Source: Sphaerolaimus hirsutus (lineage: Eukaryota; Nematoda; Chromadorea; Monhysterida; Sphaerolaimidae). Taken from it: a stretch of 64,000 nt of DNA. The position numbers were made by a program, and so were the translations under genes. The DNA is taken from positions 24,777,792-24,841,791 of the forward strand of contig OZ038456.1 in the NCBI GenBank assembly GCA_964036195.1, read 5' to 3'. A model generated the notes under the pieces. That model made no database searches. It had not been told where the DNA came from and saw only the letters and a list, made by a program, of their open reading frames with translations. Below, one piece after another: positions 25,202 through 36,300 of this stretch (positions within the stretch are counted from its first letter, which is position 1; each line of letters opens with the position of its first letter).

Positions 25202-25610
25202 TACTGTATTTCCTCGAAATATCCCCAGCGAGTTTATTTTTCAGAGTGAGAATTTTGAGGGCGGGTTAAACAAGGGAGGGGGGTATTTTGAGGGGGTTTA
25301 TTATTTTGCCAGAAATTTTTGAAATCCCAGTACTAAATTGTCGTCTGAAACGTACGCAGACGTCGAAAAATGCAACAAAAATCGTCATTTATAAGGCTAT
25401 AAAGACTTGTATAAGTGTGTAGACGTATAAACACTGTTCTCACATAACAGAGTCATCGTTTTTAACGTGTGTTCTGCATTGCCGTATGACAAACCGCAGC
25501 CTTTGTCATTTACATTCTCTATACACTAAATTTGGGGGGGGGGGTATTTCGAGGGGGGTTATAAGTTCATAGTGTCCACTTTGAGGGGGCTATTTCAAGG
25601 GAATACAGTA
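25202..25610. mobile_element. TACTGTATTTCC-family MITE
   Basis: The left end is TACTGTATTTCCTCGAAATA and the right end AAGGGAATACAGTA, with G-tracts and the shared ACGTACGCAGACGTCGAAAA core. The TIRs match each other with a few changes. Confidence 0.7.
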
Positions 25611-25959
25611 TTTACACTCAATTGGAGAGGGGGTATTTCGAGGGGGGGCTAATAAATTTATAGTGGCCATTTTGAGGGCCATTCGTTAACGAGACCTGAA
25701 CCGACAAATCAAGTAAAAATGAGGACAGTCGCGTGCATCTTGTTTTCAGTTTGTTGGCACATTGCCGTGACAACATTTATCATTCCAATGAAATGGCAGG
25801 TTTTGCACATTTTTGCACTCATGAAAGCAATAGAATGGCAGGTAAAATATTATTATGGTGTAAACTAAGTTTCTTATTTTATTGCCATCTCATACAAATA
25901 TTTACACATTCCTGCATTCTGTTGTATGTTTCACCGGTTTTGATTCCCTTTGGCTTTGA
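25611..25959. other. Intergenic, no gene seen
   Basis: A partial G-tract MITE segment (25614-25680) is followed by AT-rich sequence without recognisable coding. Confidence 0.45.
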
Positions 25960-26935
25960 CGAAAAAAATTTGTTTCCTCAAATATTCCCCAGTCCTGAGA
26001 TAAGGGGGGTCTATAAAAACATGGTCATTTTGCATGGCTGATCTGGCCGATCAACTTCGGAGCTTAATAACGTGTCCATTTCTGGACTGATTCTGACCGT
26101 TCAACATTCAAAATGATCGGCACAACCTGTAGAGTACATTTTTGAGGTCGGCTTAGTGATGTCAACATCCCTTATGCCGATTTGACCTGGTTTTTCAATG
26201 CAAAAGAATGTTTCTGAACATGCTATCATATAGTTTAGATGACGAGAATTCATACTGGAAAAATTATTTCAATATCTCTTTCCAATAAAGCGTTGTAACA
26301 CTTCAAACTTCCGCTTCAGAACTTCAAAAATCACTAATCAGACCTCAAAAAATGGCATCTACAGGTCATGCCAATCATTCTGCCAAGTGTTGAACAGTCA
26401 AAATCGGCCCAGAAATGGCCGAGTTATTTTAGCCTTCAAATTCTATCGACCGGATTGGCCATGTAAATAAAATGACTATCCTTTATTAGACCCCAGCAGA
26501 ATACTGGGGCCTTTGAACCTATGGGAAGGAGGGTGTGCCCCATACTTGTTCCCAGTAAAGAAAAAAGTGTATTATGGTAGGATTTTTTTCCGGAAAGTGT
26601 CCATTTTATGAGAGTTATGTCCCCTTTTGTGAGAGTTATGTCCCTATGACGTCATAATATTATGTTATTGACGCAAGAATAGGATACGGTAGCGGGACAC
26701 ACTACTGTATCCTAATCTTGTTTCATTATTGTATTTCATTGTGATTATGGTAGTGTAGATTATGGTAGTGATGGAAATGTGAGATTATGGTAATTTTGCA
26801 TCACCATAATTTTGTGTCACCATTTTGTGGCACACCCCTCCTTCCCATAGGTTCAAAGGCCCCAGTATTCTGCTGACCCCTTTTATCTCAGGACTGGGGG
26901 ATTATTCGAGGAAACAAATTTTTTTGTCATAGCCC
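25960..26935. mobile_element. Foldback element with AAATTTGTTTCCTC arms, hosting a nested MITE
   Basis: The left arm (25960-26030: AAATTTGTTTCCTCAAATA, CCCCAGTCCTGAGATAAGG) is complementary to the right arm (26876-26935: TTATCTCAGGACTGGGG, GAGGAAACAAATTT). A second inner pair near 26040-26170 and 26330-26460 mirrors around the middle. A 380-bp MITE interrupts the right arm. Confidence 0.7.
26495..26874. mobile_element. Nested MITE with AGCAGAATACTGGGG TIRs and GACCCC duplication
   Basis: TIRs of about 45 bp (AGCAGAATACTGGGGCCTTT at the left, the complement at the right) bound a 380-bp element. GACCCC at 26489-26494 is repeated at 26875-26880, so a 6-bp target duplication is visible. No coding capacity. 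Confidence 0.8.
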
Positions 26936-27268
26936 AGACCCCAAACCCCAACATACTTGAAGGCATCAAAATCAGCCAACATACAACATAATGGGAATAT
27001 TCATTTCTGAGATTGCAAAACATATAAGAAACATAGTTTACACCCTAATACATTGGAAGAGTGACAAAAAAAATATAAAAAATGAATGGTGAGAATTTTC
27101 AAGTGGATATTTAATTCCAGCATTCAAATTTCAAACAGATATTTTATTGTTTACAATGAAAAATGATGACAAATAATAGAAGAGCACTCTTCTATTAGAA
27201 GAAATGCAGAAACCATAAAAGTGATTTAGCATCACAAAGAAATTGTTGTGTCTGATACTTTGATAAAG
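26936..27268. other. AT-rich spacer, no gene seen
   Basis: No features beyond the continuing flank of the foldback family (CCAACATACTTGAAG near 26948 resembles 52850-52870). Confidence 0.45.
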
Positions 27269-27480
27269 TACTGTATTTCCTCAAATTACCCGCAAGGTGT
27301 TTGTTTTTTCAGAGTGGAAATTTGAAGGGGGATGGGTTAAACAAGGAGGTATTTCGAGGGGGGTATTATTTTTGACAGAAATTTATTGAACTCCCTGTAC
27401 TAATTCGTTGTTTTTCATCTACCTCAGACATACAAAAATACACAAAACTGCCATGTAAAAGACCCTATTAGACTTATAAA
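27269..27480. mobile_element. Left half of a TACTGTATTTCC-family MITE
   Basis: It starts TACTGTATTTCCTCAAATTA and runs through the shared core, then stops where the large foldback element begins. The remaining half is not obvious on the other side. Confidence 0.55.
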
Positions 27481-28613
27481 CCCCCGTTTACCTAGATCCG
27501 AACGCTTATGAATTTTTGAAAAATGATTCATTCACGGCCCCCCCCTAAAACTTTTTTGGAAAATTCACCCCTCACAAAAGATAGCCCAAAGAGTTGTCTA
27601 AATGATGTATGTATGCCCCCCAATATAAGGCCCACGTGGGCCGTGTAAACAGCCCACACATTTTTTTATACAAAAATGCACTGATCACATTGCTCTGAAC
27701 GTTTCTTTTTATATGCTTATATTATGTTTTTCAAGGCCAGAATTTGGCCATAATACAGAACAGAGTCCTGGCTTAGTGCCAAATGCCCTTTCGACAGTTT
27801 CTTTCCAGGCAGAATTAAGATTAGGATATTTTCAATTTTCACTGTTTTGTATTGCGATCACGATCAGCTGTGATTGTGATCATTTTATCTCCTTATGTTA
27901 GATCTATTAACACAGAAAATGCTTCCACCAGAAAGAGAAATCTTAAGCAGTTTTTTTAAAACCTACACCGCTTAAATTCACCTACCCAAACATTACAATT
28001 TGATGGGCAAATTTATTAAACTTAGTACATTTCGTCCGGGGAAGGAAATTAGTAGTAAGTAAAATTTAACAATGTTTTTTTTAAATTTCGCCCCTCAAAT
28101 TCTAATGTTTGGGTAGGTGAATTTAAGCGGTGTAGGTTTTAAAAAACTGCTTAAGATTTCTCTTTCTGGTGGAAGCATTTTCTGTGTTTATAGATCTAAC
28201 ATTAGGAGATAAAATGATCACAATCACAGCTGATCGTGATCGCAATACAAAACAGTGAAAATTGAAAATATCCTAATCTTATTTCTGCCTGGAAAGAAAC
28301 GGTCAAAATGGCATTTGGCACTAAGCCAGGGCTCTGTTCTGTATTATGGCCGAATTCTGGCCTTGAAAAACAGAAGATAAGCATATAAAAAGAAACGTTC
28401 GGAGCAAGGTGATCAGTGCATTTTTGTATAAAAAAATGCGTGGGACGTTTACACGGCCCACGCGGCCTTATATTGGGGGGCATACCATACATCACTTAGA
28501 CAACTCTTTGGGCTATCTTTTGTATGGGGTGAATTTTCCCAAAAACTTTAGTGGGGCCGTGAATGAATCGTTTTACAAAAATTTGTAAGCGTTCGGATCT
28601 AGGTAAACGGGGG
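27481..28613. mobile_element. Long foldback element, arms of about 520 bp
   Basis: The left arm begins AACCCCCGTTTACCTAGATC and the right arm ends GATCTAGGTAAACGGGGGTT. The two arms stay highly complementary through landmarks such as CAATATAAGGCC and AGTCCTGGC (left) against their complements (right), with a short centre near 28010-28090. RNA from either strand would form a long hairpin. The mirrored short ORFs in it are by-products of the symmetry. Confidence 0.85.
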
Positions 28614-28617
28614 TTGA

Positions 28618-29034
28618 TACCATATTACCTCAAATTAATCCCCCCTTTGAATTACCCCCCCCCCCTCGAATTAACCCCCCCTCAAAATGGGCTGGGGAAA
28701 TAATAACCCCCCCCTCGAAATACCCCCCTCCAGAATGATTTACATCATGTATACAATGTACATGACGTATTTATTACTGCTTATTTGTATTGCAGCTGCA
28801 CATAGACTTGTTTGTGTAGCAATCTACATTTTTATGTCCAAATACATCCTGTTTGGATGCATTTATTACGTGTTTTGGGTATGAAAATGCCAACTTTTTA
28901 CTACTATCCTTATGAAAATTTCTGACAAAATAATTTAAAAAACCTTGAATAGACCCCCCCTCGAATTAACCCCCCCTCAAATTTTTCTGGCGAAATAATG
29001 AACCCCCATGTGGGTATTTCGAGGTAATATGGTA
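28618..29034. mobile_element. TACCATATTACC-family MITE
   Basis: The left end is TACCATATTACCTCAAATTA and the right end GAGGTAATATGGTA. C-tracts and the core word TATGTCCAAATACATCCTG (related to 24170-24190) are inside. Confidence 0.7.
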
Positions 29035-30005
29035 AGTATGTAGCTAGTATAAACCCTGACATTTTACAGGGTCTTTTACGTGACACATGACATTTTACAC
29101 TTTACAGGGTTTTTTACATGGCCTTGAACTGCCCCCTGGGGGTATTTCAAGGAAGATAAATTCAAGGGGGGAGGGGGAATAATTCAAGGTAATACAGCAT
29201 ATGCATTCCCCATATCCCTCACTACACCACTCCCTCATACACTTTTATAAGCAACTGTGGTAAAGTCGGTGTCGTCACAAAGAAATGGAAAAAAACATGA
29301 TCGCAGCTCGTGGCAACAATCGACAACAAACATCAGGCTCACATGAAAACATTTTTTTTCTTGTGACGACAAGCGCTCATCGCTGCATGGTCGCCAATCA
29401 AAAGCTTGTACTGACAACAAGATTTTTTTGATCAAAAAAAGCGAACCGACAACGTCAAATTTTTCAAATGCTTATAACTATGGAACAAAAAGCCCGATTT
29501 ATCTGAAATTTGGCATGTGAGTGCTCCTTATCAGTGAGTATACTTCACTGTTTTTTTATTGCAGATATGGAACTTTATTCTGGAATTATGGAACTTTTTC
29601 ACTTTTTTATTTGTCGACACAAAACGCAGACTGAACGCAGCTTTAAGAGTCCACAGCTTCCCTAGAGACTCACATGGTAGCGTTTTCACATATTTAAGAT
29701 TACAAAATGTGCTGATGCCCAAATCTGGCTCAACTTTCATTATGTGTGATGCCTAAACAAAGAAAAACTAAATACTATAATAAGTCATACGAAATTTACT
29801 AAATTTAAGAAAATTCTATTTCAGAATCCACAGCCTTCCAGTAGGTTTGCTGTCACAATTTTACACCTACGAAGTCAAAACATGTTCATTTTAGTGAATT
29901 CTGAAAAAGAATTTTCTCGGCTTTCCAATGGTATGAATCATCACAATTAGTTTTTGAAAGTCAAGCCAGATTTGGGTGTAAATCATGTTTTTGAAATCTG
30001 AAGTA
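29035..30005. other. Intergenic with dispersed-repeat pieces
   Basis: 29130-29210 is a partial MITE end. 29270-29760 belongs to a dispersed repeat with GTCGTCACAAAG and TATGGAACTTTATTCTGG words, also found near 52.0 and 57.0-57.3 kb. No gene is seen. Confidence 0.45.
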
Positions 30006-30202
30006 TACCGTATTTCGTTGAACTCGAAATACCACACTCGAAATACCCCCCCCCCCCCCCTTGAAATACCCCCCTCAGAATGGGCACTATGATTTAACCC
30101 CCCCCCCCTTCAAAATACCACCCCCTCCAAATTGAGTGAAAATAGAACATAGTACATGACAAAATGTACATTTTGTGATCTGGCAATGCATAACACAGGT
30201 TA
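30006..30202. mobile_element. Left half of the MITE interrupted by the 12.6-kb element
   Basis: It starts TACCGTATTTCGTTGAACTC, has C-tracts, and runs to ATAACACAGGTTA at 30202. The right half resumes at 42813/42821 with AAAAAGAATGACTGTGTTAC and ends GAGGAAATATGGTA at 43053. In other copies of the family the two halves are contiguous (compare the complement near 22945-22990), so this gives the empty-site structure. Confidence 0.85.
30195..30202. repeat. Target-site duplication, 3' side of the element
   Basis: ACAGGTTA is repeated at 42813-42820. The next base differs on the two sides, so the duplication is 8 bp. Confidence 0.8.
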
Positions 30203-30216
30203 TTATTATTATTATT
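30203..30216 (-). repeat. (TAA)n 3' tail of the element
   Basis: On the minus strand the element ends CACAATAATAATAATAA directly before the target duplication. A short TAA-type repeat tail in place of poly-A is typical of I-like and some other LINE groups. Confidence 0.75.
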
Positions 30217-30303
30217 GTGAACATGAGATATGGGGCCTTATCCATTGCTGGATTCCGCCCCTCTCACTCACCTACAAATCAATTAATTGTCTGCTTTGAT
30301 TGT

Positions 30304-33300
30304 TTATTGATCTGTTATCTGCACTACACATTTGCGGATCATTTCATCTATACCCTGTCTATGGCCATGGCACAGTTTGGCTCCAAGTGGGTTTGTTCTC
30401 CAATCACAGGGTATACTACATATTATTTTCCCTAATTTCATACGCTCCGTCACATTAACACTACACACATGCATTATGTGATGCAAATTTGCTACAATTT
30501 TTACGTTAACACTGGAGCAGTGTCTACACACTTTCCTCTTGGACCCACTTCTATTCCTCAGTGCGTTATATCTGGCAGCCAACCAATTAAGCTCATTATA
30601 GTAGATATTCTTTATTTCTACTTGGTCTATCACACCCCCTCGGTTGTAGACAGCTGTTTCCTGTTTGATTTTATCCCTAATGTGTATCATCCTTTTCCTA
30701 TGAATGTAGTATTTCAATTCCGACCCTTTCAGATTTTGGATAACCGTATTTATCTGTGAGGATATTATGCACTGATTAACAAGTGTCTTATTGGTATTAT
30801 CTACCCTCATACGGGGATTGCCAGAAATCAGCTTGTCGGTTTCATGTGCTCTCACCAACCACCTGGTCCTGCAAGATCTTTGCATATAGTTGTCATTTGT
30901 CAGTATTAATTGATTATATTTGTCTGACGGGAGTATGCCGTTTATGTCATACAACACAGAGCTACTGCTACAGCTAATTGGTAGTCTAGCTGCTTTTTTC
31001 ATCGTCTGTATGTATAGTTTGTCCATTTCTGCTAGTTGGCATCTATCTAGCCCAGTTATTTCGACACCGTACATCGAGCCAGGTTCCACATAGGCTTTCC
31101 ATGTAATATTAGCGGTGTGTAGCGGTGTGACTGTGCCTTTAGCTGCACTTAGAGGTAACGTGCTCAACCGTTTCATTTTTGTCACGACATTGCTTTTGTG
31201 TGCTTTGAATGGATCAGCACCTGTGTTAATTAGTACCCCCAGATATCGAATCTGGTCCGATTCATTAATTATTTCTCGCTTTGCATGTCCTGAACCACCG
31301 ACATCTATGTACCACTTTCGTTTTGCAATTTTACAATCACCCCATCGCAGCACCTCACTTTTCGTTGTGTTGATGCTCACACTCCATCTCCAAGCCCAAG
31401 AGCTGAACACACTCATAAGATGTTCCAATTCACTATCCTTAGATGCCATTATGACAATGTCATCTGCAAAGAATAGTGCTGGTATTTTTTCTTGTCCTAG
31501 ACAACATTTAGCTCCCATTTTAGTGTTCAACAGTTCAGCCGCCAAGTCGTGTATATATATGGCATAAAGTGTTGGACTCAAGGCACAGCCCTGTGCTACT
31601 CCAATCGGGTAGGCCAATGTGTCACTTTCATAGCCCCCGTAGGTCATCACTGCTTTTGTCTTAGAGTAGACATTAGCTATCGCTGTTACTAGGACGCTTG
31701 GTATACCCATCATGTTCATTTTCTTCCATAATTTGTCTCGATCCACTCTGTCAAAGGCTTTGACTGCATCAATAAAGCAGGTAACAAATGGATTACCATT
31801 CACCTGTGCATAATTGAAACATGTTTTTAGTATTTGTACATTGTCAAGTGTTCTTCGGCCCGGGCGAAACCCCCCTTGCATCTCCGTCAGCGCATCATTT
31901 GTTTCTAACCATGTAATTAATCTCCGATTAAGTACTGACATATACACTTTTTTGACATTGCACAAGAGACCAAGAGTGTGGTAATTCAGTAGATTCCCTT
32001 TGTCGCCTTTTTTGTGCAAAAGTATCATTTTGCACAAGGCTGCTTCCTCTGGTATCGGGTCACCTTCAAGCCATTTATTAAAGATTGTGCATAGAGTCTT
32101 TTGATAGTCCTCCTCTAGTAATTTCAGATGCTCATGGAAAACCCCCATGGTGCCTGCCGACTTGTTGTTTTTCAGATTCAATATAGCTTTCTCAATTTCT
32201 ATGAGTGTAATTGGTTCTGATAATTTTTTTGTCTTACCCTCAGGAGCCATAATTTTCGGGACATCACCCACTTCATGCAATGAGCACCCTGTATTGGGCT
32301 TAATCACTACTTGCCATGCTTTTTCCATTTCCTTTTTCATTGCAGTAGCAGATGCAACCGGCTCACCATTGTCGGAATAAATAGTATGTATAACATCTCT
32401 ATCCCCTGTACGTATCTTATTTACTTTTTTGAAAATTTCATTCATCTGATAGGCACCACCCTCTTTTGCCAAACGTTCTATTTGTCTCTGTTTCTGCGCA
32501 CGGTCCAGACAATTTTTCATGTTCCGTAGGTTTCTCCGTTCTAGCTTCAATTCGTTATTCAGTTGTTCTTGTGATACACTAGATTCCAACCGCTCAATTG
32601 ATTTCAGTTTCCGTCGTAATTTGGCTATTTTGCGACATTGTTTCTTTATTTCATTGGGCACCACTTTTGTGGCATTGTCATTTACGTTGACCACAGAGGC
32701 CTTGTTTATTGCTTGGATCACTCCCAAGTAGGAGGAAGGCTGACTTTTTGCTAATTCCTCTTGAAAGTGTATCTCATCTTTCTCTTTTTTTGGGCAGAGA
32801 ATCTTTGTTTTTGGGACTTTCATGTTAACTTTATATCTAAAGTTCATATAGATTGCGTTATAATCTGATTGTAGACTACTGTAGACATCACATTCATCCA
32901 CAACCCCTTTACTCATGCTTAGTGATCCATCTATGAAGCACAGATCTAGTACTGATTTAGCATTGACTCTCTTGAATGTCCAGAGACCGTCCATGCATCG
33001 ATTTGCAGGTGATAGACCCGTTGTGCACATGAAAGCATGAATAAGTTTACCATTCATGTTTATATAAGGATCATTTGTATCTATTCCTAGTGCATCATCC
33101 CCAATATGTCCATTAAAGTCACCAATCACTAGAGTGTTCTCATTTAGTTTCCTGTTAGCCTCTATCATCTTAGTTACTCCTCCCAGTATTTCACTATTTA
33201 GTTTGAATACACTGTTAGATTTCTTTACTTTACTATTGTTTTCTATGTATACAACAACGATATTGAGTTTTGAACGGTGAGTTTCCATTTTGTTTAAGGA

Positions 33301-36300
33301 ATGCCTATCAGTACAATCTGATGTACTTTTTTCTAGGCCTGGGTGATCTGTTATTTTAACACTTAATATGTTGTTTGCCAAATTATCATCAACCTTGTTC
33401 AATGTGTATTTTATTCCCTTACGGATATATATTGACAGGCCTCCGGTCTTTGGCGTAGTTTTAAACTTATGTACTCCTGAATACCCTCCTACACATGCAC
33501 TTTCTGAAGCGTTTTCATACTGTGTTTCAGTAAAACACAGTATTTCAGCACCACTTTTCCGTACTGTGTCTAGTAGACATGCTGCCTGGTTCTTAAGACA
33601 TCTTACATTTTGATATAATACGGAAAGTGCCAGTAGCGCTGAGACTAAGCTTGTCACTTTTGTGGCCTCACACCCCCCTGCAGCACTAACAGGAGTGATT
33701 AATGAAAGTAGCAGAAGTATTTGGAACAACCTACCAACCATGCAATGTTTGACATGTCTATCAATCTTGGTATAATATATTTTCTCATCTTCATGATCTC
33801 TACAGTCATCGCATTTCACATTCATGCCCTCTTTTTTAGAAGTCAAGAAGTAGATTGTTTTACTAATACGTGACATATAGAACTTTCCGAATGACAACAG
33901 TACCCCTAGCATACGGATGACCATAGCCGCGACACCTGCAATAATAATCGAGACTATACCCGATTGTAGGAAGCACCATTTAACTGGATTATAAATTTGA
34001 TCAAAAGAATCTGTCACAGTGTTCATTTTGCCAATAACGAATCGGCCATTCAATACCTCAAGCGAGCATTTTTTGCGAAAATAAAAAAATAAATACTTTG
34101 AAGCCATCCTAGGTGAGTAAAATTTGATGACGCAAGTCATTGCTCTCATACAATCTCGCAAACAATAGGTACAAATGTCTACCGGGTTACGTGTCATGTA
34201 TAGGACATACAAATTTCCCTGTGAAAAATACTCACTGTAAACAGAAAATACGTCAAAAACGTTAAAGACGTAAAATATCTTGAAATCACGAAGCGTGCAA
34301 TCCCGTGTCACTTCTAAACGCGCAAAATTTGCTAAACAGAATGTTGAAATTTTCAAGATTTTCAAAATGGGTAAATAAATAAAGGCATAAATGGTAGTCA
34401 ATGCGGCAGTATTGAAAGAACATGAAATACCCGTTAAAAGCACCATACACATCACAATCCAAATGTTTGAGTCAAAATTGCCCATACGCACACGAAAGTT
34501 GTCGCAGGAATGACGCCAATTATCTTTCCGTGTGCCAGATGTAACTGTGAGATTAATGGGACGTTTGACAGTGTCTAGTTTTTCTAAACGAGAAACCGTT
34601 TCCATGCGATCATGAATTTTTGCATATCTTCCCATTTTACGATTTTTGTTAACATCGGATCTTTCTGCAATGTTGCGATTTTTTAGTATATTAGGATATG
34701 TTTGTGCAAATGTGATTTTATGCGTATTTGAATGTTGGAGGGCGTCAATATAAATACCATCCATGGCGTCTGGGTTTCCAGGCAATGGAATGCTACGGTT
34801 TTGAAATGGTGCCCTAGTTTTACATTTTCGAAAGATAGAAATAATCCCATCCAGTTTCTCACCATAAAAGAAGACGTTGTATACAGCGCAGCATATTGTA
34901 GAGGGGCCGCTGCGCCAACCCGTCGTAACTGTGGTGTAATACAATGGGTTAGACGTCTTCGTACTCGCACGAGCGTTACCTTTTTTCAAATTTACATATT
35001 CCAAGTTCCGGGTTTTAAAAACAGTTTTTTTGAAAACAGTTGACACAATTAGGCACCCGGTTGATACATTTAGAGCGGTATGTAGCAAATCGAAATCACT
35101 GAGAATCGAACTTACCAATTTTATTGATGCTTCTCTAAAAATGACGTTATTGAACGCTGGTTTGTAGATTTCGCCTTCATGATTTCTGCCCGCCTTTTTC
35201 GCGTTTTTTCGACCTGCAAGGAAAGTATTTGCATTGGGAGTACCACAAACCCTGACAACTTTGTGTTGAGCATAAATGTACTTTATGTAAATTTGTTCGA
35301 GTAAATTTTTAAAATTGCAATGTTTAAGTTTCATACTGTATATCAAATTTTCATAATTTCCCCAAATATTATCACACATTTGGATGCTTTTTAAAATATA
35401 ATTTACAAGTCGGCGTGACACACCCCAAATATCTGTAACAAACATGGTTTTAAGGGACTGCAACAGCATGTGGCTCAGCACTTTGGTACCAGATGTGGAC
35501 GTATGCAAACCGTCCCGGGCCACCATATTTGTCATGGCCTTTAGAGGTGTTGGCAGGCACATTTTCGATTTGTGGTGCTCGAGACAAAAACTCATTACTG
35601 GAAGCACCATTACTTTGGAACATCTTGCTCTTAAAAATTCTGTCAGGGCTTGTTCCAAGTCCAAATAAAAGTAGAATATTTCAGCAGACAATTCTTCGCA
35701 CCAGACTGAATAATTGAAATCCGGGAGGGTGGGCCCAATGAGGCTGAGAATGTACCTCCCATGTGGCTGTAGTTTGAATTTTCCTGACTCTTGAATTTGT
35801 TTGACAAAGTTATATACTGGCTGCAGAAAATTTTCCCGGATGGTGACCCCCTTAAAGTCCGTAGCAGTCGCAAGTTCAATGTCTGAACTGTCTAAAACAG
35901 CTCTGATAATCACCGCGTCATATGCAGACCGATATTCATTGTATTTTAGCGCCGTGCCAATGCAGTTTAGCCTTTGTCCACAGTATAATGACCCAGTAGA
36001 ATCAATGTGCAATTTCAGATTTTCCAATGAAGCCTGCCTATATAACTCTGATTTTAGGGCCAGGCTAGTACTGTCCCTAGTTAGGTAAACAGTGTAGAAA
36101 TAGTCATAGTTCGGACATTTTGGCACCGCCATATCATCTATCACGGTGAACATATCCCGCCCATCTGATGGCCGATAGCCCATTTGGGGCCCAAAAGGTG
36201 GCATAATTTTGCAGCGACGCAACACACTGAGTGGTGCCAACAGGGTGTTGTTCAAGGACTTGTCACGCATCAATTTTTGCTCAGCCGGTTTCCCCAATTT

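Noticed and set aside
27713..28495. Paired similar ORFs with a shared FSRPEFGHNTEQSPG motif
   Set aside because: They mirror each other because the element is a palindrome; there is no sign of a real protein.
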